DNA from: Capnocytophaga sp. oral taxon 863 str. F0517
Lineage (GTDB): Bacteria > Bacteroidota > Bacteroidia > Flavobacteriales > Flavobacteriaceae
DNA length: 64,000 nt
Reading direction: 5' to 3'
Assembly: GCF_000466425.1 (NCBI RefSeq)
Contig: NZ_KE992152.1
Span: forward strand, 1-64,000
Part shown: piece after piece, positions 31,047 through 39,602 of the stretch
How positions within the stretch are numbered: the stretch's first letter is position 1
Layout: each line of letters starts with the position of its first letter
Program-made: the position numbers and the translations under genes
The notes under the pieces: model-generated
What the model was told of the DNA's origin: nothing
Databases searched by the model: none
Seen by the model: the letters and a program-made list of their open reading frames with translations, nothing else

Positions 31047-32891
31047 ATGTGTGGAATTGTAGGATATATAGGAAATAAAGAAGCATATCCCATTGTGATC
31101 AATGGGCTAAAACGCTTGGAATACAGAGGCTATGACAGTGCAGGTTTTATTGTCAATGCCGAAAAATTTGTCTGTGAAAAGACCAAGGGAAAAGTATCTG
31201 ACTTGGAAGAGAAAGCCGCAAAGGATACGATTCCTGCTGCTACCTTTGGAATGGGACATACTCGCTGGGCTACTCATGGAGTGCCTAATGATAAAAACTC
31301 TCATCCACACCTATCCAACTCCGGTAAGTTGGCTATCGTACACAATGGGATTATAGAGAACTATCTGCCTATCAAAAGACGTCTTCAGCAAGAAGGTTAT
31401 GTATTCCATTCCGATACGGATACCGAGGTACTTGTCAATTTTATAGAGTATATCAAAGATAAGAAACAACTTCCCTTAGAAGAGGCGGTACGCTACGCCC
31501 TCAATGAAGTAGTAGGCGCCTATGCAATCGCAGTGATGGAGGAGGCCAACCCTTCAAAAATGGTAGTAGCACGCTTGGGAAGTCCTTTGGTGATAGGGGT
31601 GGGAGCAAATGAGTTCTTCATAGCCTCCGATGCCACTCCTTTTATAGAATATACCCAAAATGCCCTTTATCTTGAAGATGGGGAGATGGCTACTATAGAA
31701 CTCAACAAGGACTTACAGGTGCGTAAGATATATAACAATGAAGAGGTAGACCCCACCATACAAGAGCTAAAACTTAGTATAGATGCTATAGAAAAAGGAG
31801 GTTATGAGCACTTTATGCTTAAGGAAATTTTCGAGCAGCCACTCTCTATCCAGGACACCATGCGTGGCCGCCTTTTGGAGGATGGAACTACCAAGATATC
31901 AGGTATCAATAACAACCTTAAGCAATTCCTTAGTGCCGACCGCATTATCATTGCGGCTTGTGGTACCTCATGGCATGCAGGTTTGGTAGGGGAGTATCTA
32001 TTTGAGGAGCTAGTGCGTATCCCAGTAGAGGTAGAATATGCCTCAGAGTTCCGCTATCGCAATCCGGTGATCAACCCTTCAGATATAGTGATGGCAATCT
32101 CTCAATCAGGAGAAACAGCCGATACCTTAGCTGCCCTAAAATTGGCTAAAGAACGTGGCGCCTTCATCTATGGGATATGCAATGTAGTAGGCTCTTCCAT
32201 AGCGCGCCTTACCGATTCGGGTACTTATACCCACGCAGGGCCAGAGATAGGAGTGGCCTCTACCAAGGCTTTTACAACTCAACTTGTTGTACTAACGCTT
32301 TTAGCCTTGCACTTAGGTCATAAAAAAGGAACCATAAACCATGACACCTATAAAAAACTTTGTAAGGAGTTGGCTCGTATCCCTGATTTGGTAGCCAAGA
32401 CCTTGGAAATGAACAAAGATAAGGTCTTAGAGATAGCCAATGTATATAAGGACGTATCCAACTGCATCTACTTAGGAAGAGGCTATAACTATCCAGTGGC
32501 CTTGGAAGGCGCCTTGAAGCTCAAGGAAATCTCCTACATACATGCTGAGGGCTATCCAGCTGCTGAGATGAAGCATGGCCCTATTGCTCTAATTGATGAG
32601 AATATGCCAGTGGTATTCTTGGCACCCGCCAAAGGGCATTATGAAAAAGTGGTTTCCAATGCCCAAGAGATAAAAGCCCGCAAAGGAAAGATCATAGCTG
32701 TGGTAACTGAGCATGATACTCAGATGAGTGCTTTGGCGGATCATGTCCTAGAGATCCCAGAGGTAGAAGAGGTATTCTCTCCTATACTTAGTGTGATACC
32801 ATTACAGTTGCTTTCCTATCATATCGCTACTATGCGCGGATGTAATGTAGATCAGCCTCGCAATTTAGCCAAATCGGTAACAGTAGAGTAA
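31047..32891 (+). CDS. glmS: Glutamine-fructose-6-phosphate aminotransferase (isomerizing)
   Basis: 614 residues. Class II glutamine amidotransferase domain with catalytic Cys2 (MCGIVGYIG), RLEYRGYDSAG and GHTRWATHG. Two SIS domains follow: CGTSWHAGL and SQSGETADTLAAL near 300-355, and LGRGYNYPVALEGALKLKE near 480. Ends KSVTVE, the conserved C-terminal loop. Makes glucosamine-6-phosphate for cell-wall and LPS synthesis. Monocistronic. I see no glmS ribozyme in its short leader, as expected outside Gram-positives. Confidence 0.97.
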   Translation: MCGIVGYIGNKEAYPIVINGLKRLEYRGYDSAGFIVNAEKFVCEKTKGKVSDLEEKAAKDTIPAATFGMGHTRWATHGVPNDKNSHPHLSNSGKLAIVHNGIIENYLPIKRRLQQEGYVFHSDTDTEVLVNFIEYIKDKKQLPLEEAVRYALNEVVGAYAIAVMEEANPSKMVVARLGSPLVIGVGANEFFIASDATPFIEYTQNALYLEDGEMATIELNKDLQVRKIYNNEEVDPTIQELKLSIDAIEKGGYEHFMLKEIFEQPLSIQDTMRGRLLEDGTTKISGINNNLKQFLSADRIIIAACGTSWHAGLVGEYLFEELVRIPVEVEYASEFRYRNPVINPSDIVMAISQSGETADTLAALKLAKERGAFIYGICNVVGSSIARLTDSGTYTHAGPEIGVASTKAFTTQLVVLTLLALHLGHKKGTINHDTYKKLCKELARIPDLVAKTLEMNKDKVLEIANVYKDVSNCIYLGRGYNYPVALEGALKLKEISYIHAEGYPAAEMKHGPIALIDENMPVVFLAPAKGHYEKVVSNAQEIKARKGKIIAVVTEHDTQMSALADHVLEIPEVEEVFSPILSVIPLQLLSYHIATMRGCNVDQPRNLAKSVTVE

Positions 32892-32912
32892 GAAAATTTG
32901 ATTCATATAGAG

Positions 32913-32950
32913 ACATTGCTAAAGATTTTTCTTTAGCAATGTTTTGTTTT
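32913..32950 (+). terminator. Rho-independent terminator of glmS
   Basis: A 12-base perfect stem ACATTGCTAAAG / CTTTAGCAATGT with loop ATTTTT, followed by TTTGTTTTT. Confidence 0.92.
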
Positions 32951-32993
32951 TCAGAGAGTTGAAATAAAAAGAGAATAAAAAGTGATTTTTATT

Positions 32994-33023
32994 TTGCCAA
33001 TTGGAAAAAAAGTTGTACCTTTG
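32994..33023 (+). promoter_or_regulatory. Promoter (TTG-N19-TACCTTTG) for initiator tRNA
   Basis: TTG at 32994-32996 and TACCTTTG at 33016-33023, 12 bases before the tRNA 5' end. Confidence 0.75.
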
Positions 33024-33034
33024 CACCTGTAAAT

Positions 33035-33107
<73 letters not shown>

Positions 33108-33113
33108 CTTGAT

Positions 33114-33148
33114 AAGCGTAATTAATTGTCATTCAATTAATTGCGCTT
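33114..33148. terminator. Hairpin after the initiator tRNA
   Basis: A 15-base stem AAGCGTAATTAATTG / CAATTAATTGCGCTT (one G-T pair) with loop TCATT. The T tract is weak. Confidence 0.7.
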
Positions 33149-33159
33149 AAATTCTTTAA

Positions 33160-33252
33160 AATTACGAGCCAAATATCATACCATATTGTTATGGGTTAGG
33201 ATCAGCTAACGTAAGAATAGAACAGATTATAGAAGCCTTATTCAAAAACTAA
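33160..33252 (+). pseudogene. Orphan C-terminal coding remnant upstream of ktrB
   Basis: After an in-frame TAA, 30 codons read NYEPNIIPYCYGLGSANVRI followed by EQIIEALFKN and stop. It has no start codon and a tRNA hairpin immediately upstream. The pattern (Y-G-x-G-S-A followed by R-I-x-x-I-x-x-L) loosely resembles the C-terminus of UDP-GlcNAc 2-epimerases and related proteins, which is a weak resemblance. It is probably the tail of a gene lost in a rearrangement next to the tRNA. Confidence 0.4.
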
Positions 33253-33258
33253 ACGATT

Positions 33259-34587
33259 GTGCTGCGAAATTGCTCTCCTTATACCATTATTATAATCTCT
33301 TTCCTCTTTCTGATATGTGTAGGGGCGGGGCTGTTGATGATGCCTTTTACGCATAGCACGGGGAGCGGGTTTACTTTCTTTGAGGCACTTTTTACCGCTA
33401 CTTCGGCGGTTACAGGTACAGGTTTCTCTATCTGTGATATGCATGGTATACTCTCGGACTATGGGCAGGTGTGTATTTTGCTATTGATACAACTGGGAGG
33501 CTTGGGAATACTGACTTTTTCTTCAGTGATTGTGCTGCTTATTACTAAAAAAATAGGCTTCTATACCAAGCGATTGATCTCTGAGGGTATGAACCATGAG
33601 GCTAAGATAGACTTGTATTCTCATATCAAAAAGGTAGTTTTCGTCGTTTTGCTCATAGAAGCTATAGGTGCTTTTCTGCTTTTCTTTGTTTTTATCAAGC
33701 AATATAGCTGGTACAAAGCTCTTTTCTATGCAATTTTTCATTCGGTATCGGCTTTTTGTAATGCAGGGATTGCTCTCTATCCCAATGGTTTGCAAGATTA
33801 TACCTTCGATATTCCTATGAACCTCATTATTATTCTATTGATGTTCTTAGGAGGTTTTGGTTTTACTGCTATTATAGAACTCTTTGAGTATATCAGGGGA
33901 AAGCGTAGAAAAATCAGTGTCAATTCTAAGTTTTCCAGCATCATCACCCTGATTCTCTTAGGGGCAGGTGCTTTGCTATTCTTTGTTTTAGAATACAATC
34001 ATATGGACGCTTATGCGGTACACTCTGTGGGTAATAGGCTGCTTATTAGCTTCTTCCACTCAGCTACGCTGCGTTCGGTGGGCTTCAATACCATACCTAT
34101 AACAGAGATTTCAGGAGCAACGGCTTTTTTGTGTATTTTACTAATGTTCATAGGTTCTTCGCCTAATTCTACAGGAGGAGGGATAAAAACTACTACTCTT
34201 GGTGTTTTATACTTAGGGGTACGTACCTCTTTGCTCAATAGGCGGTATATAGAGTATTCTAAGCGACATATCTCATGGCAGCTGTTCAATAAGGCCTCTA
34301 CCTTGGTTTTTATAACTCTGTTGTATGTCTTTCTTGCTGCATTACTTATAACTTACTTTGATCCAAAGGTGGAAATTCTAAAGATCCTCTTTGAGGTTAT
34401 CTCGGCTTTCTCTACCACAGGGCTTTCCATGGGGATTACCAATTCTTTGAGTACAGCCTCTCAAACCATCTTACTCTTTACCATGTTTTTGGGTAGGGTA
34501 GGGCCGCTTACAATTGTATTGGCTTTTTCTCGTGAGAGAATAGTAGGTAATTATAAATACCCTAAAGAAGATATATTAATCGGATAA
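33259..34587 (+). CDS. ktrB: KtrB/TrkH-family potassium uptake channel subunit
   Basis: 442 residues from a GTG start. Four M1-P-M2 repeats are visible through their selectivity-filter motifs: TSAVTGTGFSICD, HSVSAFCNAGIAL, ATLRSVGFNTIPI and SAFSTTGLSMGIT. The arrangement and length match KtrB/TrkH, which conducts K+ (with Na+ dependence in KtrB). The regulator gene ktrA follows after 2 bases. The start lies 6 bases after a coding remnant; no promoter element is evident immediately upstream. Confidence 0.93.
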   Translation: MLRNCSPYTIIIISFLFLICVGAGLLMMPFTHSTGSGFTFFEALFTATSAVTGTGFSICDMHGILSDYGQVCILLLIQLGGLGILTFSSVIVLLITKKIGFYTKRLISEGMNHEAKIDLYSHIKKVVFVVLLIEAIGAFLLFFVFIKQYSWYKALFYAIFHSVSAFCNAGIALYPNGLQDYTFDIPMNLIIILLMFLGGFGFTAIIELFEYIRGKRRKISVNSKFSSIITLILLGAGALLFFVLEYNHMDAYAVHSVGNRLLISFFHSATLRSVGFNTIPITEISGATAFLCILLMFIGSSPNSTGGGIKTTTLGVLYLGVRTSLLNRRYIEYSKRHISWQLFNKASTLVFITLLYVFLAALLITYFDPKVEILKILFEVISAFSTTGLSMGITNSLSTASQTILLFTMFLGRVGPLTIVLAFSRERIVGNYKYPKEDILIG

Positions 34588-34589
34588 TT

Positions 34590-35240
34590 ATGAAAAGTTT
34601 TTTAGTCATAGGCTTAGGGGAATTTGGCAAGTCGGTAGCCAAGACCCTTTATAAGAATAAATCCACTGTATTGGCAATTGACTCAAATGAAGAGTTGATC
34701 AAGCAAGCTCTCAATGAGGGGATTATAGACGATGCGGTGATCTTAGATGCTACTGATGAGATTGCCTTGAAGAATGTGGTGAAGGACGACTTCGATATGG
34801 CCTTTGTCAGTGTAGGAGACAATATACAAGCGAGCATATTGATTACTTTACACCTAAAGGAGTTAGGCGTGAAAGATATCATCTGTAAGGCAGTGAATCA
34901 CACCCAAGGTCGTGTTTTGGAGAAAATTGGAGCTACCCAAGTGGTCTTTCCAGAAGAGTCCATGGGAGAAAAAATAGCCTATTCCATGCTACATCCCACT
35001 ATTATAGAATACTTTAAGTTCTCGGAGGACTATTTTATCTACGAGGTCAAAATTCCAAAGAGCTATATAGGCAAGTCGCTTATGGAGCTGAACTTAAGGC
35101 ATAAGTATGAGATCAATATATTGGCGGTCAAGCATGGTGATGGCAAGATGAATGTAACTCCAGATCCGAATCTTCGCTTGGATAAGGAAGACTTACTTAT
35201 TGTATTGGCCAGGGAGAACTCTATCGGGAAGATCGTTTAG
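34590..35240 (+). CDS. ktrA: KtrA/TrkA-family potassium uptake regulatory subunit
   Basis: 216 residues. RCK-N Rossmann domain (SFLVIGLGEFGKSVAKTLY with the G-x-G-x-x-G loop; AIDSNEELI acidic end) followed by an RCK-C domain (PKSYIGKSLMELNLRHKYEI, then PNLRLDKEDLLIVLA). Binds nucleotides and gates KtrB. Its stop overlaps the stop of the convergent methyltransferase by 4 bases. Confidence 0.94.
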   Translation: MKSFLVIGLGEFGKSVAKTLYKNKSTVLAIDSNEELIKQALNEGIIDDAVILDATDEIALKNVVKDDFDMAFVSVGDNIQASILITLHLKELGVKDIICKAVNHTQGRVLEKIGATQVVFPEESMGEKIAYSMLHPTIIEYFKFSEDYFIYEVKIPKSYIGKSLMELNLRHKYEINILAVKHGDGKMNVTPDPNLRLDKEDLLIVLARENSIGKIV

Positions 35241-36025
35241 CTTTTTCGCTGGCGCACAGCTTCAAAGATGAGAATGGCGGCACTGACCGATACATTCATC
35301 GAATCTATCTTGCCTTGCATAGGAATGATGATATTTTGAGTAGAAGCCTCCAGCCAAGAGGGGGAGAGCCCCGTATCCTCGGTGCCGACTACGATAGCGG
35401 TACGCCCCTTGTAGGACACCTCATCATAAGGCAGTGAGGCCGAAAGGGCAGCACAGTAGATGGAGAAATGCTCCTTTTGCAGAAAGGAAATAATCTCCTG
35501 GCTACTTCCTGTAAAGATAGGGAGCGTAAAGATGGTACCTATACTGGAGCGGATAATATTGGGGTTGTATAGGTCAGTCTTTGGGTTGGCGATACATACC
35601 GCATTTACTCCAGCGGCATCGGCTGTACGCAGCAAAGCCCCTATATTACCAGGTTTTTCAGGAGCTTCGGCTACCAAGATCAGTGGATGCGCTTTCTGGA
35701 GATGTAATCCAGAAAGCGCATGTTCTTTGCATTGTGCCAGCGCCAATACCCCCTCGGTAGAAGAGCGATAGGTGAGCTTTTCATATACCTGAGGGGATAT
35801 AGCGGTACATCTATATCCTGAAAAGCAATGTGCTACCTCCTGCTGTGTGAGGATCGTAGGGCAGAAAAACAACTGTTCGATGAGGTAGCCTGCTTCTATG
35901 GCCAGGCTAATCTCTCGTTTTCCTTCTATAAGAAACTGTTGGTGGTCTCTGCGCTGTTTGGATTTTTGAGTAAGCGTAAAAAGATGCTTAACGAGGGGGT
36001 TCTGTAGGCTGGTAATCTGTTGCAT
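35237..36025 (-). CDS. SpoU/TrmH-family RNA methyltransferase
   Basis: 262 residues. An N-terminal substrate-binding domain (MQQITSLQNPLVKHLFTL, FLIEGKREI) and a C-terminal SPOUT knot with motifs EAPEKPGNIGALLRTADAAG, IVVGTEDTGLSP and IIIPMQGKIDSMNVSVSAAI. It 2'-O-methylates ribose in rRNA or tRNA (RlmB/TsnR-like), and the exact site cannot be told. It starts 2 bases after panC stops, so the two form an operon. Confidence 0.93.
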   Translation of the reverse strand: MQQITSLQNPLVKHLFTLTQKSKQRRDHQQFLIEGKREISLAIEAGYLIEQLFFCPTILTQQEVAHCFSGYRCTAISPQVYEKLTYRSSTEGVLALAQCKEHALSGLHLQKAHPLILVAEAPEKPGNIGALLRTADAAGVNAVCIANPKTDLYNPNIIRSSIGTIFTLPIFTGSSQEIISFLQKEHFSIYCAALSASLPYDEVSYKGRTAIVVGTEDTGLSPSWLEASTQNIIIPMQGKIDSMNVSVSAAILIFEAVRQRKS

Positions 36026-36027
36026 GG

Positions 36028-36873
36028 TTATAGGGCAAGGTTATCAATCAGGCGTACGCCTTCTATATAGGCTGCTACAAAGGCACGATAGGCCTTGTGG
36101 GCTTCTTTCTGCTGGGCTTCCTGTAGGGTGTTCTCATCTACAATGAGGAAGTATTCTAACTGAAAATCAGAATTTTGAGTAAACTGTTCTTCTACAAAAG
36201 CCTTTATTTGTGCGATAGGCTGGCTGGCAAATCGCGCCTTAGCTTCTTGCAGTACTTTATAGATAAAGGCAGCCTTTTGGTGTCCTTCCACAGAGAGGCG
36301 CTCGTTGCGAGAACTCATTGCCAGGCCACTTTCTTCCCGAATAATGGGACAAGGGACAAGTAGGACGGGGAGCTTTCTTTCGGCAACCATACGCTTGATG
36401 ATGAGTATCTGCTGGTAATCCTTCTCTCCAAAATAAGCACGAGTAGGGGTGACTAAGGTAAAGAGTTTCTCCACTATGGTAGCTACTCCCTCAAAGTGTC
36501 CTGGCCTGAAGGCTCCTTCCATCACTTTGTCCAAACCTTGAAAATCGTAACTTCCAGAGCGGGGTGTTCCCTGATACATTTCAGAAATTTCAGGAGCGAA
36601 AAGTACTATTTTGTCCGACAAACTTGCGATTGTTTCGGCATCCTTCTGTAGGTTACGAGGGTATTTTTCTAAGTCTTCAGTATTGTTGAACTGAGTGGGG
36701 TTCACAAAAACACTTACTACCACCTGATCATTCTCTTCCAAGGCTTTTTTCATCAGCGACAGATGCCCCTGATGTAGCGCTCCCATAGTAGGGACGAGGC
36801 CAACAGTCTTGTTTTCTTTCAAGAGAGGAGCTAAGAAAGCTTGTAAATCTAATCTCTTATTAAAAATCTGCAT
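36028..36873 (-). CDS. panC: Pantothenate synthetase
   Basis: 281 residues. VPTMGALHQGHLSLM (nucleotidylyltransferase HIGH region), VFVNPTQFNNTEDLEKYPR, FAPEISEMYQG, YFGEKDYQQ and MSSRNERLS (KMSKS-like) are all present. Condenses pantoate and beta-alanine using ATP for coenzyme A synthesis. First gene of a panC-RNA methyltransferase operon. panB and panD are not in the window. Divergent from the GT5 protein gene, an arrangement I recall as common in Flavobacteriia. Confidence 0.96.
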   Translation of the reverse strand: MQIFNKRLDLQAFLAPLLKENKTVGLVPTMGALHQGHLSLMKKALEENDQVVVSVFVNPTQFNNTEDLEKYPRNLQKDAETIASLSDKIVLFAPEISEMYQGTPRSGSYDFQGLDKVMEGAFRPGHFEGVATIVEKLFTLVTPTRAYFGEKDYQQILIIKRMVAERKLPVLLVPCPIIREESGLAMSSRNERLSVEGHQKAAFIYKVLQEAKARFASQPIAQIKAFVEEQFTQNSDFQLEYFLIVDENTLQEAQQKEAHKAYRAFVAAYIEGVRLIDNLAL

Positions 36874-36899
36874 TTTTTATAAATTTAAATAAATGTTTT

Positions 36900-36929
36900 T
36901 TGTTGTATATAATTTTTTTTGTAACTTTG
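36900..36929 (+). promoter_or_regulatory. Promoter (TTG-N19-TAACTTTG) of the GT5 gene
   Basis: TTG at 36900-36902 and TAACTTTG at 36922-36929. Leader of about 30 bases before the ATG. Confidence 0.7.
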
Positions 36930-36964
36930 CAGCTCAATGATTTATCATCTAAAATAAATACGCT

Positions 36965-37771
36965 ATGAAAAACAAAAAGATACTTTATGTTTCTTCAGAG
37001 GTGCTACCTTATCAGGCAGAGACAGAGATAGCCAAGCGTTCTTTTGATTTGGCACGAGCCCTGAATACCACGGGAGGACAATTGCGTATTTTTACGCCCC
37101 GCTATGGGGATATCAATGAGCGTCGCCATCAGCTACACGAAGTGATACGCCTTTCGGGTATGAACTTGGTGATCAATGATGTGGATATGCCACTGATTGT
37201 CAAGGTAGCTTCTATTCAAAAGGAGCGTATGCAAGTATACTTCATTGATAATGACGAGTATTTCAAGCAAGAAGATGCCTTCGATGATCAAGGAAAGCTA
37301 TATGCAGACAATGACGAACGTTGTATATTCTTTGCTAAGGGGATCATGGAGACTGTTAAGAAACTGAATTGGTCTCCTGATGTTATCCATATACAGGGTT
37401 GGCTGGGAGCGCTGCTTCCTCTCTATCTGAGGACTTACTACAAGGATGAACCTATTTTCTATCATACCAAAACTATCACCTGCTTTTTACGTCCTCCCTT
37501 TGAGGGATCTCTTGATAGTGAATTACTCTCTAAGGTAGGTTTTGATGAGATTACCGAAAACGAAGCTCCAGAGCTGAAAGAACCTCATAGTATGAATCTG
37601 ATCAAAATTGCGGCTCGCTATTCGGATGCCATTACCACTATCAAAGGGGTACTTCCTCAAGAGGCTATTTCCTATATAGAAGGTACCACTAAGCCTTTCC
37701 TATATGGAGAGACTATAGAGACTACTTGTAAGGCCTATCCCCAGTTCTATAAGGAGCTGATGAGTAAGTAA
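36965..37771 (+). CDS. Glycogen/starch synthase-like protein, N-terminal GT5 domain only
   Basis: 268 residues. Begins KKILYVSSEVLPYQAETEIA, the GT5 ADP-glucose-binding region but without the usual K-x-G-G-L motif, followed by RIFTPRYGDINERRHQLHEV and PDVIHIQGWLGALLPLYLR. The C-terminal GT-B domain that holds the second half of the active site is missing; full-length GlgA is near 480 residues. One-domain proteins of this size occur in many Flavobacteriia, so it is probably a real family and not a truncation. A role other than glycogen synthesis is likely. Confidence 0.85.
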   Translation: MKNKKILYVSSEVLPYQAETEIAKRSFDLARALNTTGGQLRIFTPRYGDINERRHQLHEVIRLSGMNLVINDVDMPLIVKVASIQKERMQVYFIDNDEYFKQEDAFDDQGKLYADNDERCIFFAKGIMETVKKLNWSPDVIHIQGWLGALLPLYLRTYYKDEPIFYHTKTITCFLRPPFEGSLDSELLSKVGFDEITENEAPELKEPHSMNLIKIAARYSDAITTIKGVLPQEAISYIEGTTKPFLYGETIETTCKAYPQFYKELMSK

Positions 37772-37790
37772 TCTCTATAGCCCCTTCTAA

Positions 37791-39581
37791 TTATTTGATA
37801 TATACATCATAGGGTATACGTGCTTGTAGGAAAGCAGCTGAAGTAGGAATTGTTCTTCGCAGCTGTTGTACCCCTTCGTATGCTTTAGCACCTATTTCCT
37901 CTCGGAGCATTGCATTAAGCTCTGCTTGAGTAGAGGCACGAAATCTTTTCTTCATATAATCGGAAAACTCTATTTCTATCACAGGATAGGCCAAGAGGTC
38001 ATATGCCCCTTCGGAGAGATTATTCTCCTTAGCAGCGTAGGCGATGGCTTGTTGGAGGTTTCCTATCTCATCTACTAAGCCTTTTTCTAAGGCATCAGCT
38101 CCTGTCCATACCCTTCCTTGAGCTAAGGCATCCACCTGCTCCCAAGTCATTTTGCGTCCGTCGGCTACTCGTTGGACAAACCTTTTGTAGAAGAGTTCGA
38201 TCCCTTCGGTGATCACCTGGCGGGTCTTTTCAGGGGTTTTCTCAAACAAACTGTAAGTGAGTGCATACGGATGGGTCTGTACCTGTTCGCTGTTGACTCC
38301 CCATCTGTCGGCCAGTTCCTTAAGGTTAGGAATCATCCCAAAGACCCCAATGGAGCCGGTAAGGGTCTGCTTATCAGCAAAGATACGTTTGGAGTTACAA
38401 GCGATATAGTATCCGCCAGAGGCTGCCAAGTTCCCCATAGAGGTATAGACGGGCTTTACCTTTTCGGTAAGCGCTATCTCTCTGTGGATTAGTTCCGAAG
38501 CCAAGCCACTTCCTCCGGGGGAGTTGATACGCAATATGATTGCTTTTATGGATTCCTTATCTCGGGCTTGGCGCAAGGCCTCTATGATGGACACATTTCC
38601 TACCAATCCTTCTTGGGACGGTCCCTCGACGATTTCTCCATTACAGAAGATAACAGCTATTTGCTGCTCTTTTTTCTCTCGAAGTCGTTTTTCCTTATAG
38701 TCGAGTGCCACTTTTTTAGTATATTTTTCTATAGGGACTAAGTGGAAATCCTTTACTTTTTGGGTACCGGTAGCCTTGCAAAGGCTCTTTTCGAACTCAT
38801 CTCGGAAGGCGATCTTATCTACCAAATGATGAGAAAGCGCCAGCTCAGGGGTACGCCCCCAGAGGCTATCGGCAATCTGATTGAGCGCATCCACGGAGAT
38901 TCCTCTGCTTTGGGCTACATCAGCGGCATAGCTATTCCATAGGGAGCTGAGATAAGCCTTTATCTGCTCGCGGTTGGCCTCACTCATATTGTTTTCAAGA
39001 AAAGGCTCTACAGCACTTTTGTACTTACCGTGGCGGAAAATCTCCATATGGATGCCGGTGTTCTCCTGCAAGTCCTTGTAATAGAGTACTTCTGCGCTAA
39101 GTCCCTGAACTGATATTTCGGAAAGGGTGCCCACGAAAATAGAGTCAGCCACACTTTGTAATAGATAGTCCGATTGGGTAGCTCCTTCGCTAAAAGCATA
39201 GACAAACTTGCCAGAAGCTTTGAAATCCTCTACCGCTTCGCGGATATTTTGCAAATGTGCACGCCCTTTGACACCTTTAGTACTTCCCAATACGATTCCT
39301 TGTATATTGGAATCCGTTTTAGCCTCTTTGATAGCTCTTAGGACAGCCGTCAGGGTGTTTTCTTGCTGCATATCAAAGTCAAAGTCTTTGATGTGTATGG
39401 GGTTGCTGTATTCGTATACCTCTTTCTGAAAGTCTAAAGAGAGAATAGAGTGTTCCTTTATCTCAAGCGAATCTTCCTTAGGCGCAAAGAAAGAGGCTAT
39501 AAGGATGAAAAACAGCAATGAAATAAAGAAAAAACAAAAGCAGCCTACGATGACAGCTAAGACGATTTTGAAAAATTTCAT
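37791..39581 (-). CDS. sppA: Signal peptide peptidase SppA, 67K type
   Basis: 596 residues. An N-terminal membrane anchor (about 7-31) and two ClpP-like S49 domains. The catalytic Ser lies in GNLAASGGYYIAC (second domain, about 385-397) with the preceding RINSPGGSG strand; the general-base Lys should be in the first domain around GRAHLQNIREAVEDFKASGK. It is a tetrameric periplasmic-facing protease that degrades released signal peptides. It starts 21 bases after the Dcu carrier gene stop on the same strand, so cotranscription is likely. Confidence 0.93.
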   Translation of the reverse strand: MKFFKIVLAVIVGCFCFFFISLLFFILIASFFAPKEDSLEIKEHSILSLDFQKEVYEYSNPIHIKDFDFDMQQENTLTAVLRAIKEAKTDSNIQGIVLGSTKGVKGRAHLQNIREAVEDFKASGKFVYAFSEGATQSDYLLQSVADSIFVGTLSEISVQGLSAEVLYYKDLQENTGIHMEIFRHGKYKSAVEPFLENNMSEANREQIKAYLSSLWNSYAADVAQSRGISVDALNQIADSLWGRTPELALSHHLVDKIAFRDEFEKSLCKATGTQKVKDFHLVPIEKYTKKVALDYKEKRLREKKEQQIAVIFCNGEIVEGPSQEGLVGNVSIIEALRQARDKESIKAIILRINSPGGSGLASELIHREIALTEKVKPVYTSMGNLAASGGYYIACNSKRIFADKQTLTGSIGVFGMIPNLKELADRWGVNSEQVQTHPYALTYSLFEKTPEKTRQVITEGIELFYKRFVQRVADGRKMTWEQVDALAQGRVWTGADALEKGLVDEIGNLQQAIAYAAKENNLSEGAYDLLAYPVIEIEFSDYMKKRFRASTQAELNAMLREEIGAKAYEGVQQLRRTIPTSAAFLQARIPYDVYIK

Positions 39582-39602
39582 ATATTATAGTTTAAAGATC
39601 CA

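Noticed and set aside
36965-37771. Truncated pseudogene of full-length glycogen synthase
   Set aside because: The downstream sequence holds no remnant of the second domain, and proteins of this length are familiar in Flavobacteriia.
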